DNA of 64,000 nucleotides from Limnochorda pilosa (GTDB lineage Bacteria > Bacillota > Limnochordia > Limnochordales > Limnochordaceae), in the NCBI RefSeq assembly GCF_001544015.1, contig NZ_AP014924.1, positions 682,001 through 746,000 of the forward strand, written 5' to 3'. Of this stretch, positions 34,906 to 44,340 are shown piece after piece (position 1 is the first letter of the stretch; every line of letters begins with the position of its first letter). Below the pieces are notes generated by a model. That model did no database searches, was not told the origin of the DNA, and saw only the letters and a list, made by a program, of their open reading frames with translations. The position numbers and the translations under genes were made by a program.

Positions 34906-35433
34906 ATGCGTCGCACCTTGGTCGCAGTATGGGTGGTGGTCTTGGCGGGCGCCGTCGGCCTGGCGGTCGCGGGAGGACCAAGCGAGCTGGCGGCGCTCCT
35001 GCTTCGCCCCAGACCGGAAGTGGGGCGCCGGGCCCCGGACTTCACCCTGACCTCCCTGGAGGGAGTGCCCGTCTCCCTCGGTTCGTTCCAGGGGCGCCCG
35101 GTGATCATCAACTTCTGGGCCTCCTGGTGCCCGCCGTGCCGGGAGGAGATGCCGCACCTGCAGGCGGCGGCCAAGGCCGACGAAGAGCTGGTGGTGCTGG
35201 CGGTGGACGCCACCCACACCGAACGGCGCCAGGAGGATGTGGCCGCCTTCGTGGAGGAGTACGGTCTCACCTTCCCTGTGGTCCTCGATCGGGACGGGGC
35301 GGTCAACGAGGAGTACCTGGTGCGGGCCCTCCCCACGTCGTACTTCGTGGACCGGCAGGGCGTGATCCGGGCCCGCTACCTGGGCGGGATGACCCCCCGT
35401 GCGCTCGAGGAGAACCTCAAGGCCATCCGGTAA
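34906..35433 (+). CDS. TlpA/ResA-like membrane-anchored thioredoxin
   Basis: A 175-residue extracytoplasmic thiol-disulfide protein. Residues 1-25 form an uncleaved signal anchor ([20 protein letters not shown]). The AhpC/TSA-type fold follows: [20 protein letters not shown], the redox site [13 protein letters not shown] (Cys75 and Cys78) and the cis-proline loop [13 protein letters not shown]. ResA-type proteins reduce apocytochrome c haem-binding cysteines; that role is likely but unproven here. ATG 34906 has GGAGGG upstream and a TATAAT promoter. Confidence 0.92.
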   Translation: MRRTLVAVWVVVLAGAVGLAVAGGPSELAALLLRPRPEVGRRAPDFTLTSLEGVPVSLGSFQGRPVIINFWASWCPPCREEMPHLQAAAKADEELVVLAVDATHTERRQEDVAAFVEEYGLTFPVVLDRDGAVNEEYLVRALPTSYFVDRQGVIRARYLGGMTPRALEENLKAIR

Positions 35434-35446
35434 GGCCGGACTGCAC

Positions 35447-35668
35447 TCAGCTGCGCGGATTCTCGCGCACCTGCGGCTTCATCGTTCCCGTGCCGCAGAC
35501 GCCGTAGATGGGGCAATACCCCGATCCGCCCGTGAAGAGAAGGACCAGGCCCGCGATCACCGCGACCACCTGCCCCGTCCCCTGGAGGGCCAGCAGGCCC
35601 GCCAGCAGCAGCGCGACGCCCGCCAGGGCCCGGAGGATCCGGTCCAGCTTCCCAACGTTGGTGCGCAT
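35447..35668 (-). CDS. DUF2892 inner membrane protein
   Basis: A 73-residue protein with two membrane helices (ILRALAGVALLLAGLLALQG and VVAVIAGLVLLFTGGSGYCP), the two-helix DUF2892 unit often fused to rhodanese domains. The CPIYGVCG motif after the second helix is typical. ATG 35668 follows AAGGAGATCACTC. It converges on the thioredoxin gene. Function of the family is not established; sulphur metabolism links are common. Confidence 0.88.
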   Translation of the reverse strand: MRTNVGKLDRILRALAGVALLLAGLLALQGTGQVVAVIAGLVLLFTGGSGYCPIYGVCGTGTMKPQVRENPRS

Positions 35669-35738
35669 GAGTGATCTCCTTCCACACGTAGAGTGGCCAC
35701 CACGAGAGACTGATAACCCATACCCGTAGGTGTACTTC

Positions 35739-35768
35739 ATCATAGGATCTCCGTATCCCTCGCGTCAA
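35739..35768 (-). promoter_or_regulatory. promoter of the DUF2892 gene
   Basis: On the minus strand TTGACG (35768-35763), an 18-base spacer and TATGAT (35744-35739), 71 bases before the DUF2892 start. Confidence 0.6.
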
Positions 35769-35847
35769 GCGCGAGGACAAGGAGAACGGCAGGGGAAGAC
35801 GAATCGCTGGACGGTGTCGCGTACTCCACGCCGAAAGGGATGAGCCG

Positions 35848-36615
35848 ATGCTGCTGGAAGGGAAGCGGGCGGCGATCTTCAACGTGGCCAACAAGCGGAG
35901 CATCGCGTGGGCCATCGCCCAGGCCTGCGCGCGGGAGGGCGCCGAGCTGGTGCTGGGCTACCAGAACGAGCGCCTGGGGGAGAAGGTGCGGGAGCTGGTC
36001 CCGGAGCTGCCCCGGGAGCCGGTGCTGGTGCCGATGGATGTGGCCACCGACGAGGGCGTCGAGGCCGCAGTGGAGCAGGTGCGCGCCCGGGCTGGTGAGC
36101 TGGACGTGCTGGTCCACAGCCTGGCCTTCGCGCCCAGCGAGGCGCTGGAGCGCCCCTACGTGGAGACCTCCCGGGAGGCCTTCCGCACGGCCCTGGAGGT
36201 GAGCGCCTACTCCCTGGCCCTCCTGGCACGCGCCTTCCGGCCGCTCTTGCGGCCCGGCGCCAGCCTGCTGGCCCTGACCTACTACGGATCGGAGAAGGTC
36301 ATGCCCAACTACAACCTGATGGGCGTGGCCAAGGCGGCGCTCGAGTCCAGCGTCCGGTACCTCGCCTACGACCTGGGGGCGGACGGGATCCGGGTGAACG
36401 CCATCTCCGCCGGCCCCCTCAACACCCTCTCGGCCCGGGGTATCTCAGGATTCACCGGCATACTGCAGATCTACCGGGACCGGGCGGCGCTCAAGCGAAA
36501 CATCGAGCACCGAGAGGTGGCCGACACGGCCGTCTTCCTGGCCAGCCCCCTCGCTTCGGGGATCACCGGGGAGGTGGTCTTCGTCGACGCCGGCTACAGC
36601 ATCATGGGCGCCTGA
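35848..36615 (+). CDS. fabI: enoyl-[acyl-carrier-protein] reductase FabI
   Basis: A 255-residue NAD(P)H-dependent enoyl-ACP reductase for the last step of the fatty-acid elongation cycle. It begins with the FabI-type nucleotide loop (FNVANKRSIAWAIAQACARE). The catalytic Tyr155-x6-Lys162 lies in NYNLMGVAKAALESSVRYLA, preceded by TYYGSEKVMP (Tyr145). RVNAISAGPLNTLSARGISG is the substrate loop. The start has a modest purine site (AAAGGGATGAG). No other fatty-acid gene is nearby. Confidence 0.95.
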   Translation: MLLEGKRAAIFNVANKRSIAWAIAQACAREGAELVLGYQNERLGEKVRELVPELPREPVLVPMDVATDEGVEAAVEQVRARAGELDVLVHSLAFAPSEALERPYVETSREAFRTALEVSAYSLALLARAFRPLLRPGASLLALTYYGSEKVMPNYNLMGVAKAALESSVRYLAYDLGADGIRVNAISAGPLNTLSARGISGFTGILQIYRDRAALKRNIEHREVADTAVFLASPLASGITGEVVFVDAGYSIMGA

Positions 36616-36678
36616 CCGATCCCGCGATCAAGGGCCTGCGCGGAGCGTCCGACGAACCTATGGGAGGGCTGTGCATCC

Positions 36679-37068
36679 ATGCAGAGTCTCGGATCGTTCG
36701 ACAGGCTGATCGGCCAGATCCACGGGATCCTGGGCGAGGTGCTCCTGGGCGCGGCGGTCTTCGGCATCCTGGTGGCGCTGGGGGAGATCGGCGCCGGCCG
36801 GGAGCCCCGCTGGTCCAGGCGGTTTCTGGGCGCCCTCAGCATCGTCCTGGCGCTGCAGTGGCTCCTGGGGGTCGCCAACTACGTCCTCGCGCCGCCGCTC
36901 CGCCGCCCGGAGCTCGGCCACCCCGGCCTCATGACGGTCCTGGTGGGCTTCGTCCAGTGGGGCAACGGCCGGCTGCGCCGGGGCGGGGAGCGGGCCGGCT
37001 GGCTGGTGGCGGGGCTGCTGGCCGTCACCGCCGCGGCCATGTACATGGGGATGCAGATGGTGCGCTGA
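36679..37068 (+). CDS. small integral membrane protein, function unknown
   Basis: A 129-residue protein with four predicted membrane helices (ILGEVLLGAAVFGILVALGE, FLGALSIVLALQWLLGVANY, LMTVLVGFVQWG, and GWLVAGLLAVTAAAMYMGMQ). An ATG with TGGGAGGGC upstream is used. The layout suggests a small haem- or quinone-associated membrane protein, but no signature supports this. It is 63 bases after fabI and may be co-transcribed. Confidence 0.7.
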   Translation: MQSLGSFDRLIGQIHGILGEVLLGAAVFGILVALGEIGAGREPRWSRRFLGALSIVLALQWLLGVANYVLAPPLRRPELGHPGLMTVLVGFVQWGNGRLRRGGERAGWLVAGLLAVTAAAMYMGMQMVR

Positions 37069-37222
37069 GCGACGCCTGCCGCCATCCAGGCCGGACCCGG
37101 CCGTGCCTCACCCCGCCCTTGACCGCATCCCATCGCGCGTGGTACCTTGGGCCCCGGCGCCTGCACGACGCGTGGCTGGATCTCCTGGCGCACGGCCTAC
37201 TCAGGCAGGAGGGGACGGCGGC

Positions 37223-38491
37223 GTGAACGAGCTGGAGCAAGCGACGCCGGTCAGGCAGCCCGCTCCGGGCGTGGAGCCGGTCACCCGGCCCGCGGGGGTC
37301 TTCGCCCACCGCGACTTCCGGCTTCTCTGGCTGGGGCAGCTGGTGAGCAACCTGGGCGACTCCTTCCTCAACCTGGCCCTCCTCTGGCTGGTGAAGGAGC
37401 TGACGGGCTCCGCCCTCCTGATGGGCACGGTGATGGCCGCCTACTCGCTCCCCTTTGTGCTGGTGGGCGGCATCGCAGGCGTCTACGCCGACCGGTGGGA
37501 GAAGCGCCGTCTCATGATCGCCTGCGACCTGCTGCGGGCGGGGCTCCTGGCCGTCTTTGTGGCCCTCTACTTCGCCGACGCGGTGAGCTGGCACCTCGTC
37601 CTGCCCATGGCGGTGGCGATGGGTTCGGCCACCGCCTTCTTCGAGCCCGCCCGGCAGGGAAGCCTCGTCTATCTGGTGAAGGAGCACGAGCTCACCCAGG
37701 CCAACTCCTTCTCCATGCTCACCCGGCAGGCGGCCCAGATGGCCGGCCCGGTGCTGGCGGGCCTGGTGGTGGCGACCTGGAGCGTGGGCGTCGCAGTGGT
37801 CATCGACCTGGTCACCTTCCTCGTGTCGGCCGCGGCCCTGGGGCTCATGCGCCTGGCCACCCCGCGCAAGGCCGCGGGGCGCGGCCTGGGCGCCGCCCTG
37901 GCCGACCTGAAGGAAGGCCTGGCCGCCCTGGTGGGTCACCCCGTCCTACGGTGGGTCTTCCCCCTGGGCATCGTCGGCAACTTCCTCTTCGGGCCGATCC
38001 CCGTCCTGCTCCCCCTCTTCGCCGACCAGGTTTCCACCCTGGGGCCGGTGGCCATGGGTTACCTGGAAGGCGCCGCAGGGGCCGGCATGCTGCTGGGCTC
38101 GCTGGTGATAGGCGTGGTCGGCGGTCGCTGGCGCAAGGGCCGTACGGGCATTACGGCCTTCTTCGGCATGAGTCTGGCCACCATCGCCTTCGGGCTCTCC
38201 CGGAGCCTGGCACCGGCCGTGGCCGGTTTCACCGCCTGGGGCTTCTTCAACCCTCTGATCAACGTGCCCATCACCACCATGGCCCAGCAGGAGATCCCGG
38301 CCGAGCAGCACGGGCGGGTCTTCGGGGTCTTCCTGGCCGCGATCATGGCGGCGCAGCCCATCTCCATGGCCTTTGGCGGGGTCCTAGGCGACGCGCTGGG
38401 GGTGCGGGCGGTCTACACGGGCAGCGGGGTCATCTTCCTGGGTCTCGCCCTTTTCGCCGCCTCCCTGCGCCCGCTGCGGGAGGCGCGCTGA
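37223..38491 (+). CDS. MFS transporter, 12 TM (MFS_3-like)
   Basis: A 422-residue transporter of the macrolide/enterobactin-exporter type. It opens with FAHRDFRLLWLGQLVSNLGD and has motif A-like GGIAGVYADRWEKRRLMIAC, FFEPARQGSLVYLVKEHELT and ANSFSMLTRQAAQMAGPVLA. GTG 37223 is chosen by the GGAGGGG site; a longer frame without a ribosome site starts at 37103. It ends 6 bases before the convergent VTT-protein gene. Substrate unknown. Confidence 0.88.
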   Translation: MNELEQATPVRQPAPGVEPVTRPAGVFAHRDFRLLWLGQLVSNLGDSFLNLALLWLVKELTGSALLMGTVMAAYSLPFVLVGGIAGVYADRWEKRRLMIACDLLRAGLLAVFVALYFADAVSWHLVLPMAVAMGSATAFFEPARQGSLVYLVKEHELTQANSFSMLTRQAAQMAGPVLAGLVVATWSVGVAVVIDLVTFLVSAAALGLMRLATPRKAAGRGLGAALADLKEGLAALVGHPVLRWVFPLGIVGNFLFGPIPVLLPLFADQVSTLGPVAMGYLEGAAGAGMLLGSLVIGVVGGRWRKGRTGITAFFGMSLATIAFGLSRSLAPAVAGFTAWGFFNPLINVPITTMAQQEIPAEQHGRVFGVFLAAIMAAQPISMAFGGVLGDALGVRAVYTGSGVIFLGLALFAASLRPLREAR

Positions 38492-38497
38492 GGGCGC

Positions 38498-39238
38498 TCA
38501 GCGGGGCCGGATGCCGTTCAGCAAGCGCCAGAACCGCTCGGAGAGCCGCTCCTCGTAGCGGGCCAGGAGCACCGCCAGGGCCAACGCCCCGGCCGCCAGG
38601 AGCACCCAGGCCGCCGGGGAGAGTTCCACCAGCCGCGCCCCCGTGAGGCTCCCCACCACGATCGCCGGCGTCCGCCCCACCAGGACCAGCACCATGAAGA
38701 GCCGGAAGGGGATGGGGGAGAGCCCCGCGGCCAGGCATGCGACGTCGTCGGGCAGGAAGGGAATGAGGAAGAACAGGAAGAGAGCGGTGGCTCCCCGCCG
38801 CCGCACGAAGCGGTCGACGCGCTCCAGCGTGCCCCGTGAGACCATACGGACCACCAGCGGCCGGCCGAACCGCCGGGCCAGGAAGAAAGCCAGGGCCGAG
38901 CCGGCCACGATGCCCACCTCGCTCACCAGCGAGCCGATCCAGGGACCGAAGAGGAAGCCGCTGGCCACCGCCGTGGCGGCGCCGGGAATGGGCGCCACCA
39001 CCACCTGCACCACCTGGAGGACCGCCATCACCAGCGGGCCGGCCACGCCGAACTGCTCCACCCAGGCCTGGATCGCCTCAGCGGAGCCCAGCCCGCGCAT
39101 GGTCGCCCGCAGCGCTGGCACGAGCCCCGAGCGCGCCAGGATCCAGAGCACCGTGGCGGTCGCGAGGGCAAGGAAGAGCCCGAAGGCCACGGTACGGGGG
39201 CGGGCGGGCCAGGAGGCGCGTGCCCGTTGGCGTATCAA
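38498..39238 (-). CDS. TVP38/TMEM64 (VTT/DedA-like) membrane protein
   Basis: A 246-residue VTT-domain protein, the bacterial relatives of TMEM64 implicated in lipid scrambling or transport. The core FVAPIPG-type motif appears as VVVAPIPGAATAVASGFLFG, with VGIVAGSALAFFLARRFGRP and FLFFLIPFLPDDVACLAAGL. TTG 39238 is favoured because GGAGGGG lies 5-6 bases upstream; a TATACT -10 box is visible about 30 bases further upstream. Confidence 0.88.
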   Translation of the reverse strand: MIRQRARASWPARPRTVAFGLFLALATATVLWILARSGLVPALRATMRGLGSAEAIQAWVEQFGVAGPLVMAVLQVVQVVVAPIPGAATAVASGFLFGPWIGSLVSEVGIVAGSALAFFLARRFGRPLVVRMVSRGTLERVDRFVRRRGATALFLFFLIPFLPDDVACLAAGLSPIPFRLFMVLVLVGRTPAIVVGSLTGARLVELSPAAWVLLAAGALALAVLLARYEERLSERFWRLLNGIRPR

Positions 39239-39504
39239 AGGATCCCCTCCGTCGGTCCGTCCCGTCCAGTATACCATCGGGCACACCATCTCCGGCAGGG
39301 GTCGTGGGGAGGGCCTTTCCCCAGTGCCCGACGCTCCGGCGCCGTCTCATTTCGCGTCAACGGCTCGGCCCTCATTTCTGAGAGGCGGGCGGACGAGTAT
39401 GAGGGGCATGCATGGGGGGATGGGCATCATGAAGGAGATCGTGCCGGCACCGTGAAGCTCCCATGCCAGGGAGGCACCTCAGAGCACCGCTGAGGAGGAT
39501 CAGG

Positions 39505-41490
39505 ATGCCCAACGACGCGGAAACACCGGCACCATCCGTCCTGCGGAGCACGCGACCCTACGGGATCTGGGAAAGTCCCATCCGGCCCTCGGTCCTGGCC
39601 CAGGGCTTGCGCTTCTCGGACGTGGCCTGGGACACGGTGAGCGACCGGCTGGTCTGGCTCGAGGAGCGCTCGGACCGGGGCGTGCTGGTCTGCTCCGACC
39701 TCCAGGGCGAAGCCCCCCGCGACCTGACCGCGGAGCGCTCGGTCCGGGCTCGGGTGGGGTACGGCGGCGGGGACTTCACCGTGGCCGGGGGCTCCACCTA
39801 CTTCGTCTCGGAAGGGAGGCTCTTCCGCCAGGATCTCGCGCAGGGCGAAGCACGACCCATCACCCCCGGCTTCGGCGACCTGGCCTCTCCCACCGTCTCG
39901 CCCGACGGGCGCTGGGTCCTCTTCGTGAGCAGCCACGAGCGGGTGGACCGCCTGGCGGTGGTGGACGCCGAGGGGCGGCTGTGGCCTCAGAAGCTGGTGG
40001 AGGGCGACGACTTCTACATGCAGCCGTGCTGGCACCCCTCTGGCACCCGGATCGCCTGGATCGCCTGGAACCACCCCCAGATGCCGTGGGACGGCACTCG
40101 CTTGCACCTGGCGGACCTGGGCGTCGAGGGGTCGCTTCCCGCGGTGCGGCAGGACGAGGTCCTGGCCGGGGGAGAGGACGTCTCCATCTTCCAGCCGTGC
40201 TTCTCGCCGGACGGGCGGTTCCTGGCCTACGCATCCAGCGAGACCGGGTGGTATCAGATCTACCTCTACGACCTCGAGCGTCGCACCCGGGTCCAGCTCA
40301 CCGACGGCCTGGTGGACCACGGCCGGCCTGCCTGGCGCCAGGGCATGCGCAGCTTCGGCTTCGGCCGAGATGGGCGGGTGGTCTACGCAGTGCGGAACGA
40401 GTCGGGCTTCCACCGGCTCTGGGCCTACGACGTGGAGCGGCGGGCGGGGCAGCCGGTGCAGGGCCTGGAGGGCTACACCGCGCTGGATCAGCCCACGTTG
40501 AGCCCCACCTCGGGTCGCCTGGCCCTCATCGCTTCCTCCTCGCAGACACCGGCACGGGTGGTGGTGCTGGAGGTGGGGCGGGGCGCGGTGGGCGCCGGAT
40601 CGGGCGGGGCGCCGGCCACGTCGGGCGCCGCATCGTCCGCCGTCCCTGCGGCCGTGCGGATCGTGCGGAGGAGCCAGCCCGAGACCCTTCCGGCGCCGGA
40701 GCTGGCCCGCCCCAGGGCGCTCACCTGGCGCTCCGGCGACGGGGCCGAGGTGCATGGCCTCTACTACCCGCCCACCAGCACCCGCTACCAGAGCCCGGGC
40801 CTGCCGCCGGCCATCGTTCACGTGCACGGCGGGCCCACCTCCCAGGCGCTCGCCGGTTGGTCGCCCCGGGCCCAGTTCTTCGCGACGAGGGGCTTTGCGT
40901 TCCTGGAGGTCAACTACCGGGGCAGCACCGGCTACGGCAAGGCGTACATGGATGCCCTGAAGGGCCAGTGGGGCGTGCACGACGTGGACGACGCGGTGAG
41001 CGGCGGCCGCTACCTGGCCGAGCAGGGTCTGGCTGACGGGGACCGGCTGGTGATCATGGGCGGGAGTGCGGGCGGCTACACGGTGCTCCAGGCCCTGGCC
41101 ACCCACCCGGGCTTCTTCAAGGCGGCCCTCTGCCTCTTCGGCGTCTCCAACCTCTTCACCCTGGCGGCCGAGACCCACAAGTTCGAGGAGCGCTACCTGG
41201 ACTCGCTCCTGGGTCCCCTGCCGCAGGCGGCGGCCATCTACCGGGAGCGGTCCCCCATCTTCCATGCCGAGAAGATCCGGGATCCCATCGCCCTCTTCCA
41301 GGGCGAGGAGGACCGGGTGGTGCCCAAGAGCCAGGCCGAGACGATCGTGGCCTCCCTGCGGGCCCGACACGTGCCCCACGAGTACCACCTCTACCCCGGC
41401 GAGGGGCACGGCTGGCGGAGACAGGAGACCATCGAGGCCTTCTACAAGGCGGTGGAGGCGTTCCTGAGGCAGTACGTGGTCTTCGCCTGA
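39505..41490 (+). CDS. S9 family peptidase (prolyl oligopeptidase/acylaminoacyl-peptidase type)
   Basis: A 661-residue serine peptidase. The first ~410 residues are beta-propeller blades (ASPTVSPDGRWVLFVSSHER; QPCFSPDGRFLAYASSETGW). The alpha/beta-hydrolase domain follows with HVHGGPTSQALAGW, NYRGSTGYGKAY and the nucleophile elbow GGSAGGYTV (Ser521); the Asp lies in GEEDRVVPKSQ and the His in PGEGHGW. An Ala/Gly/Ser-rich linker joins the two parts. ATG 39505 has GAGGAGGATCAGG upstream. There is no signal peptide, so it acts on cytoplasmic peptides. Confidence 0.94.
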   Translation: MPNDAETPAPSVLRSTRPYGIWESPIRPSVLAQGLRFSDVAWDTVSDRLVWLEERSDRGVLVCSDLQGEAPRDLTAERSVRARVGYGGGDFTVAGGSTYFVSEGRLFRQDLAQGEARPITPGFGDLASPTVSPDGRWVLFVSSHERVDRLAVVDAEGRLWPQKLVEGDDFYMQPCWHPSGTRIAWIAWNHPQMPWDGTRLHLADLGVEGSLPAVRQDEVLAGGEDVSIFQPCFSPDGRFLAYASSETGWYQIYLYDLERRTRVQLTDGLVDHGRPAWRQGMRSFGFGRDGRVVYAVRNESGFHRLWAYDVERRAGQPVQGLEGYTALDQPTLSPTSGRLALIASSSQTPARVVVLEVGRGAVGAGSGGAPATSGAASSAVPAAVRIVRRSQPETLPAPELARPRALTWRSGDGAEVHGLYYPPTSTRYQSPGLPPAIVHVHGGPTSQALAGWSPRAQFFATRGFAFLEVNYRGSTGYGKAYMDALKGQWGVHDVDDAVSGGRYLAEQGLADGDRLVIMGGSAGGYTVLQALATHPGFFKAALCLFGVSNLFTLAAETHKFEERYLDSLLGPLPQAAAIYRERSPIFHAEKIRDPIALFQGEEDRVVPKSQAETIVASLRARHVPHEYHLYPGEGHGWRRQETIEAFYKAVEAFLRQYVVFA

Positions 41491-41505
41491 GGATGCGTCG
41501 CGTCG

Positions 41506-42564
41506 TCACGCGGGCTGGTAGACCCGGGCCTCATCCAGGGTGACCACCCGTCGCTCCCGGGCCGAGCGGATCAGGGCGAAGACGGTGGCCACGTCGCCCA
41601 CCTCCAGCTCGGGCGGCACGGAGATGGCCTCCTGCCCGGTGAGGGCCTTGTGCAGGTTGAGGAGCTCGTTGGTATACCCCTTGGCGGGCTCGTAGGGGAT
41701 CTGCTCGGAGGTGCCGTCGTAGTGGGCCACGTTGATGGTGCCCGCCCAGCGCTCCTCCAGGAAGATCTCGCCGTGGGTCCCGAAGATCCGGAGGCCGATC
41801 AGGGGCCGCTGCGTCTCCTTGCCCGCGCCGAAGAAGGTGAAGTGGCCCGTGAGGCCGCTGGTGAAGAGGAGGTTCGCCTGCAGGACGGCGTAGGGTGAGA
41901 AGTCGTCGTCCTGAGGCACCCCGAAGGCCTGGACCTGGTGGATGGGCCCGAAGACGTGCCGGAGCCCCGCCAGGTCGTGGAGGGCCGTGTCGAGGATCTG
42001 GCCGCCGGGGAAGTCGGGGTGCTGCCGCCAGTCGCGCCCGGCGAAGTGATTGGCCCACATCCGCGCCGGGAAGTCGCTCACCCGGTTCTGGATGAAGTAG
42101 ACGGCGGGTCCGACCCGCTCCTGGCGCACCAGGTCGCGGATGCGGTCCATCTCCTCGCTGTAGCGGTAGTTCTCGGCCACCAGGATGGGCACGTCGAAGC
42201 GCTGCGCCAGGGTGCGTGCCCCGTCGAGCTGGTCGGGGGTGGCGGCCAGCGGCTTCTCGGCCAGGATCGCCTTGCGGGTGCCGGCGATGACCGATGCCAC
42301 GGCCTCGGTCACGGGGTAGTTGGCCTCGATGGGCACCATGATGTCCACCACGTCCACGTCCGGCCGGCGGGCCAGGGCGACGGCATCGTCCTCCACGGCC
42401 GAGGCGGCGAGGCCCAGGTTGCCTGCCCAGCGCTCCGCCTTGAAGCGGTCCGCGTCGCAGAGGGCTGTGATCTCGAAACGGTCCTGCAGCTTCCGGTAGG
42501 CGGGCAGGTGCAGCTTCTCGAAGGCCATGCCCGTTCCCACGATCCCCACACGCAGCTTCTGCAT
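41506..42564 (-). CDS. Gfo/Idh/MocA family NAD(P)-dependent oxidoreductase
   Basis: A 352-residue sugar or inositol-type dehydrogenase. The Rossmann loop is VGIVGTGMAFEKLHLPAYRK, and the family EKP motif is ILAEKPLAATPDQLDGA. The catalytic-domain segment GGQILDTALHDLAGLRHVFG contains the His typically used in catalysis. The ATG is preceded by a GGGGGAGAT site. It is divergent from the aldo/keto reductase gene at 42751, a pairing common in carbohydrate metabolism, and converges on the S9 peptidase gene. Substrate unknown. Confidence 0.92.
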   Translation of the reverse strand: MQKLRVGIVGTGMAFEKLHLPAYRKLQDRFEITALCDADRFKAERWAGNLGLAASAVEDDAVALARRPDVDVVDIMVPIEANYPVTEAVASVIAGTRKAILAEKPLAATPDQLDGARTLAQRFDVPILVAENYRYSEEMDRIRDLVRQERVGPAVYFIQNRVSDFPARMWANHFAGRDWRQHPDFPGGQILDTALHDLAGLRHVFGPIHQVQAFGVPQDDDFSPYAVLQANLLFTSGLTGHFTFFGAGKETQRPLIGLRIFGTHGEIFLEERWAGTINVAHYDGTSEQIPYEPAKGYTNELLNLHKALTGQEAISVPPELEVGDVATVFALIRSARERRVVTLDEARVYQPA

Positions 42565-42750
42565 GGTATCTCCCCCTCGGTCCTGCCCCCTGGCGCGGCG
42601 GGCTCGCCCCCAGTATCTCCCCGGTTCGGGCGCGGCTTCGCCTGCGCCCGATGGGAACTCTTCCCCGTCCAGGGGGGCTCGCGCCAGGCAGGGAAGGGCA
42701 GGCCCGGTGGCCAACCTCCGACGCCGGGACACGAGTGCGGAGGTGAGGGC

Positions 42751-43599
42751 ATGGAGACGAAGAGCCTGGGCGCGGGGGCCCGGGTGGCCCGGATCGGCAT
42801 CGGGACGTGGGGCATGGGCGAGGATCCGGCGCGGGCGGCGGACGAGGTGCGGGCCATCCAGGCGGCCGTCGACCTGGGCCTTACCCTGATTGACACCGCG
42901 GAGATGTACGGGGAAGGGGGCGCCGAGGAGGTGGTGGGCCGCGCCATCGCTTCCGTCCGTGAGCGGGTCTTCCTGGTCACCAAGGTCTACCCGTGGAACG
43001 CCTCCTACCGGGGGATCCTGCAGGCTGCCGAGCGGAGCCTGCGCCGCCTCGAGACCGACGTGATCGACCTCTACCTTCTCCACTGGGCGGGCGAGCATCC
43101 CATCGAGGAGACCATGCGCGGGATGGAGGAGCTGGTGGACCGGGGTTGGGTGCGCTTCGCCGGGGTGAGCAACCTGGCGGTCCCCGAGATGGAGGCGGCC
43201 CGGGAAGCGCTCACCCGGGTGCCGCTGGCCTGCAACCAGCTCCTCTACCACCTGGAGGATCGCAGCATCGAGCGGCGCGAGCTGCCTTACTGCCTGATGG
43301 AGGGGGTGGGGGTGATGGCCTACTCGCCCTTCGGCCACGGGCACTTCCCCGAGCCCGGTTCGGCGAAACACGACCTCCTGGCCTCCATCGGTGCCCGGTA
43401 CGGCAAGACGCCCCGGCAGGTGGCGCTCAACTGGCTCACCCGCCGGCCTCACGTGGTGGCCATCCCCAAGGCGGTGAGCCCGGCCCACCTGGAAGAGAAC
43501 GCCGGCGCGGCCGGCTGGGACCTGACCGCTGAGGACGCCGCGGCCATCGACCGGGCCTTCCCCCTGCCCGAGGACGACGGGACCCTGCACATGCTGTGA
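42751..43599 (+). CDS. aldo/keto reductase (small, ~280 residues)
   Basis: A 282-residue reductase of the single-domain AKR fold. It starts LGAGARVARIGIGTWGMGED and has the tetrad in LTLIDTAEMYGEGG (Asp, Tyr), VFLVTKVYPWNAS (Lys) and LYLLHWAGEHP (His). The C-terminal cofactor loop VAIPKAVSPAHLEENAG matches NADPH binders. ATG follows GCGGAGGTGAGGGC. Distinct from the aldo/keto reductase at 30363. It may share a divergent promoter region with the Gfo/Idh gene. Confidence 0.93.
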   Translation: METKSLGAGARVARIGIGTWGMGEDPARAADEVRAIQAAVDLGLTLIDTAEMYGEGGAEEVVGRAIASVRERVFLVTKVYPWNASYRGILQAAERSLRRLETDVIDLYLLHWAGEHPIEETMRGMEELVDRGWVRFAGVSNLAVPEMEAAREALTRVPLACNQLLYHLEDRSIERRELPYCLMEGVGVMAYSPFGHGHFPEPGSAKHDLLASIGARYGKTPRQVALNWLTRRPHVVAIPKAVSPAHLEENAGAAGWDLTAEDAAAIDRAFPLPEDDGTLHML

Positions 43600-43605
43600 G
43601 GCCGG

Positions 43606-44238
43606 TCAGGGCCGGTCGTAGGGCCGCCGTCCCGAGACCACCACGAAAGAGCCCTGGCCGTGGCCGTCCAGGGTGGGCTCGGGTCCGGTCAGCTCATCCA
43701 GCTCGCTGAAGAGGGTCTGGCGGAACTCGACGGACTCGAGGCCGGCGGCCCGCAGCAGCTCCTCCACCTCCCGGGCGGAGAAGAAGGTGGCCACGGAGTA
43801 GAAGGGATGCCCGGCCTTGTGGGCCTCGTAGCGCCGGCCGAGGGGGCTTTCCCGGTCCACGAAGCCGACCAGCAGGCGGCCGCCGGGCCGGAGCACCCGG
43901 TACGCTTCGGCCACAGCCCGGGCAGGGTCGTCCACGAAACAGATGGTGGTGACCATCAGGACGAAGTCGACGGACCGGTCGGCGAAGGGCAGGTGCTCGG
44001 CGACCCCGGCCACCGCGTCGATTCCCCGACGCCGCGCCAGGCCCCGCATGCGGGCCGAGGGTTCCACGCCCCGGCGGATGCCCAGCGGCCCAGCGAACCG
44101 GCCGCTGCCCACGCCCACCTCCACACCTTCCCCCGGGGGCAAGAGCGACCGGACCGCCTCCAACTCCGAGGCGTACGCGTACAGGTGCCTGTGGAACCAG
44201 GCCTCGTAGGCGCGTGCGTGTCGCTCGAAGGGCTCGAT
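43606..44238 (-). CDS. class I SAM-dependent methyltransferase with no standard start codon
   Basis: About 210 residues. Motif I reads GVEVGVGSGRFAGPLGIRRG, followed by AEHLPFADRSVDFVLMVTTI and AYRVLRPGGRLLVGFVDRES. The family N-terminus (PFERHARAYEAWFHRHLYAY) is clearly in frame, yet no ATG, GTG or TTG occurs between the upstream in-frame stop (the CopZ-like gene stop, 44343) and TTG 44163, which would remove it. An ATC at 44238 sits where relatives begin; a CTG at 44250 is another option. The gene may use a rare start, have lost its start by mutation, or contain a sequence error. It lies downstream of the CopZ-like gene. Confidence 0.78.
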   Translation of the reverse strand: MEPFERHARAYEAWFHRHLYAYASELEAVRSLLPPGEGVEVGVGSGRFAGPLGIRRGVEPSARMRGLARRRGIDAVAGVAEHLPFADRSVDFVLMVTTICFVDDPARAVAEAYRVLRPGGRLLVGFVDRESPLGRRYEAHKAGHPFYSVATFFSAREVEELLRAAGLESVEFRQTLFSELDELTGPEPTLDGHGQGSFVVVSGRRPYDRP

Positions 44239-44340
44239 CCTGGGTGCCAGCCCCCTCGCCCCCTCTAGCCAGGAGTTCGGGAGGCTCGCCCGGTTACCTC
44301 CCCTGACTTCCGCCCGAGACCGGCCGCTGGATCGGGCCGC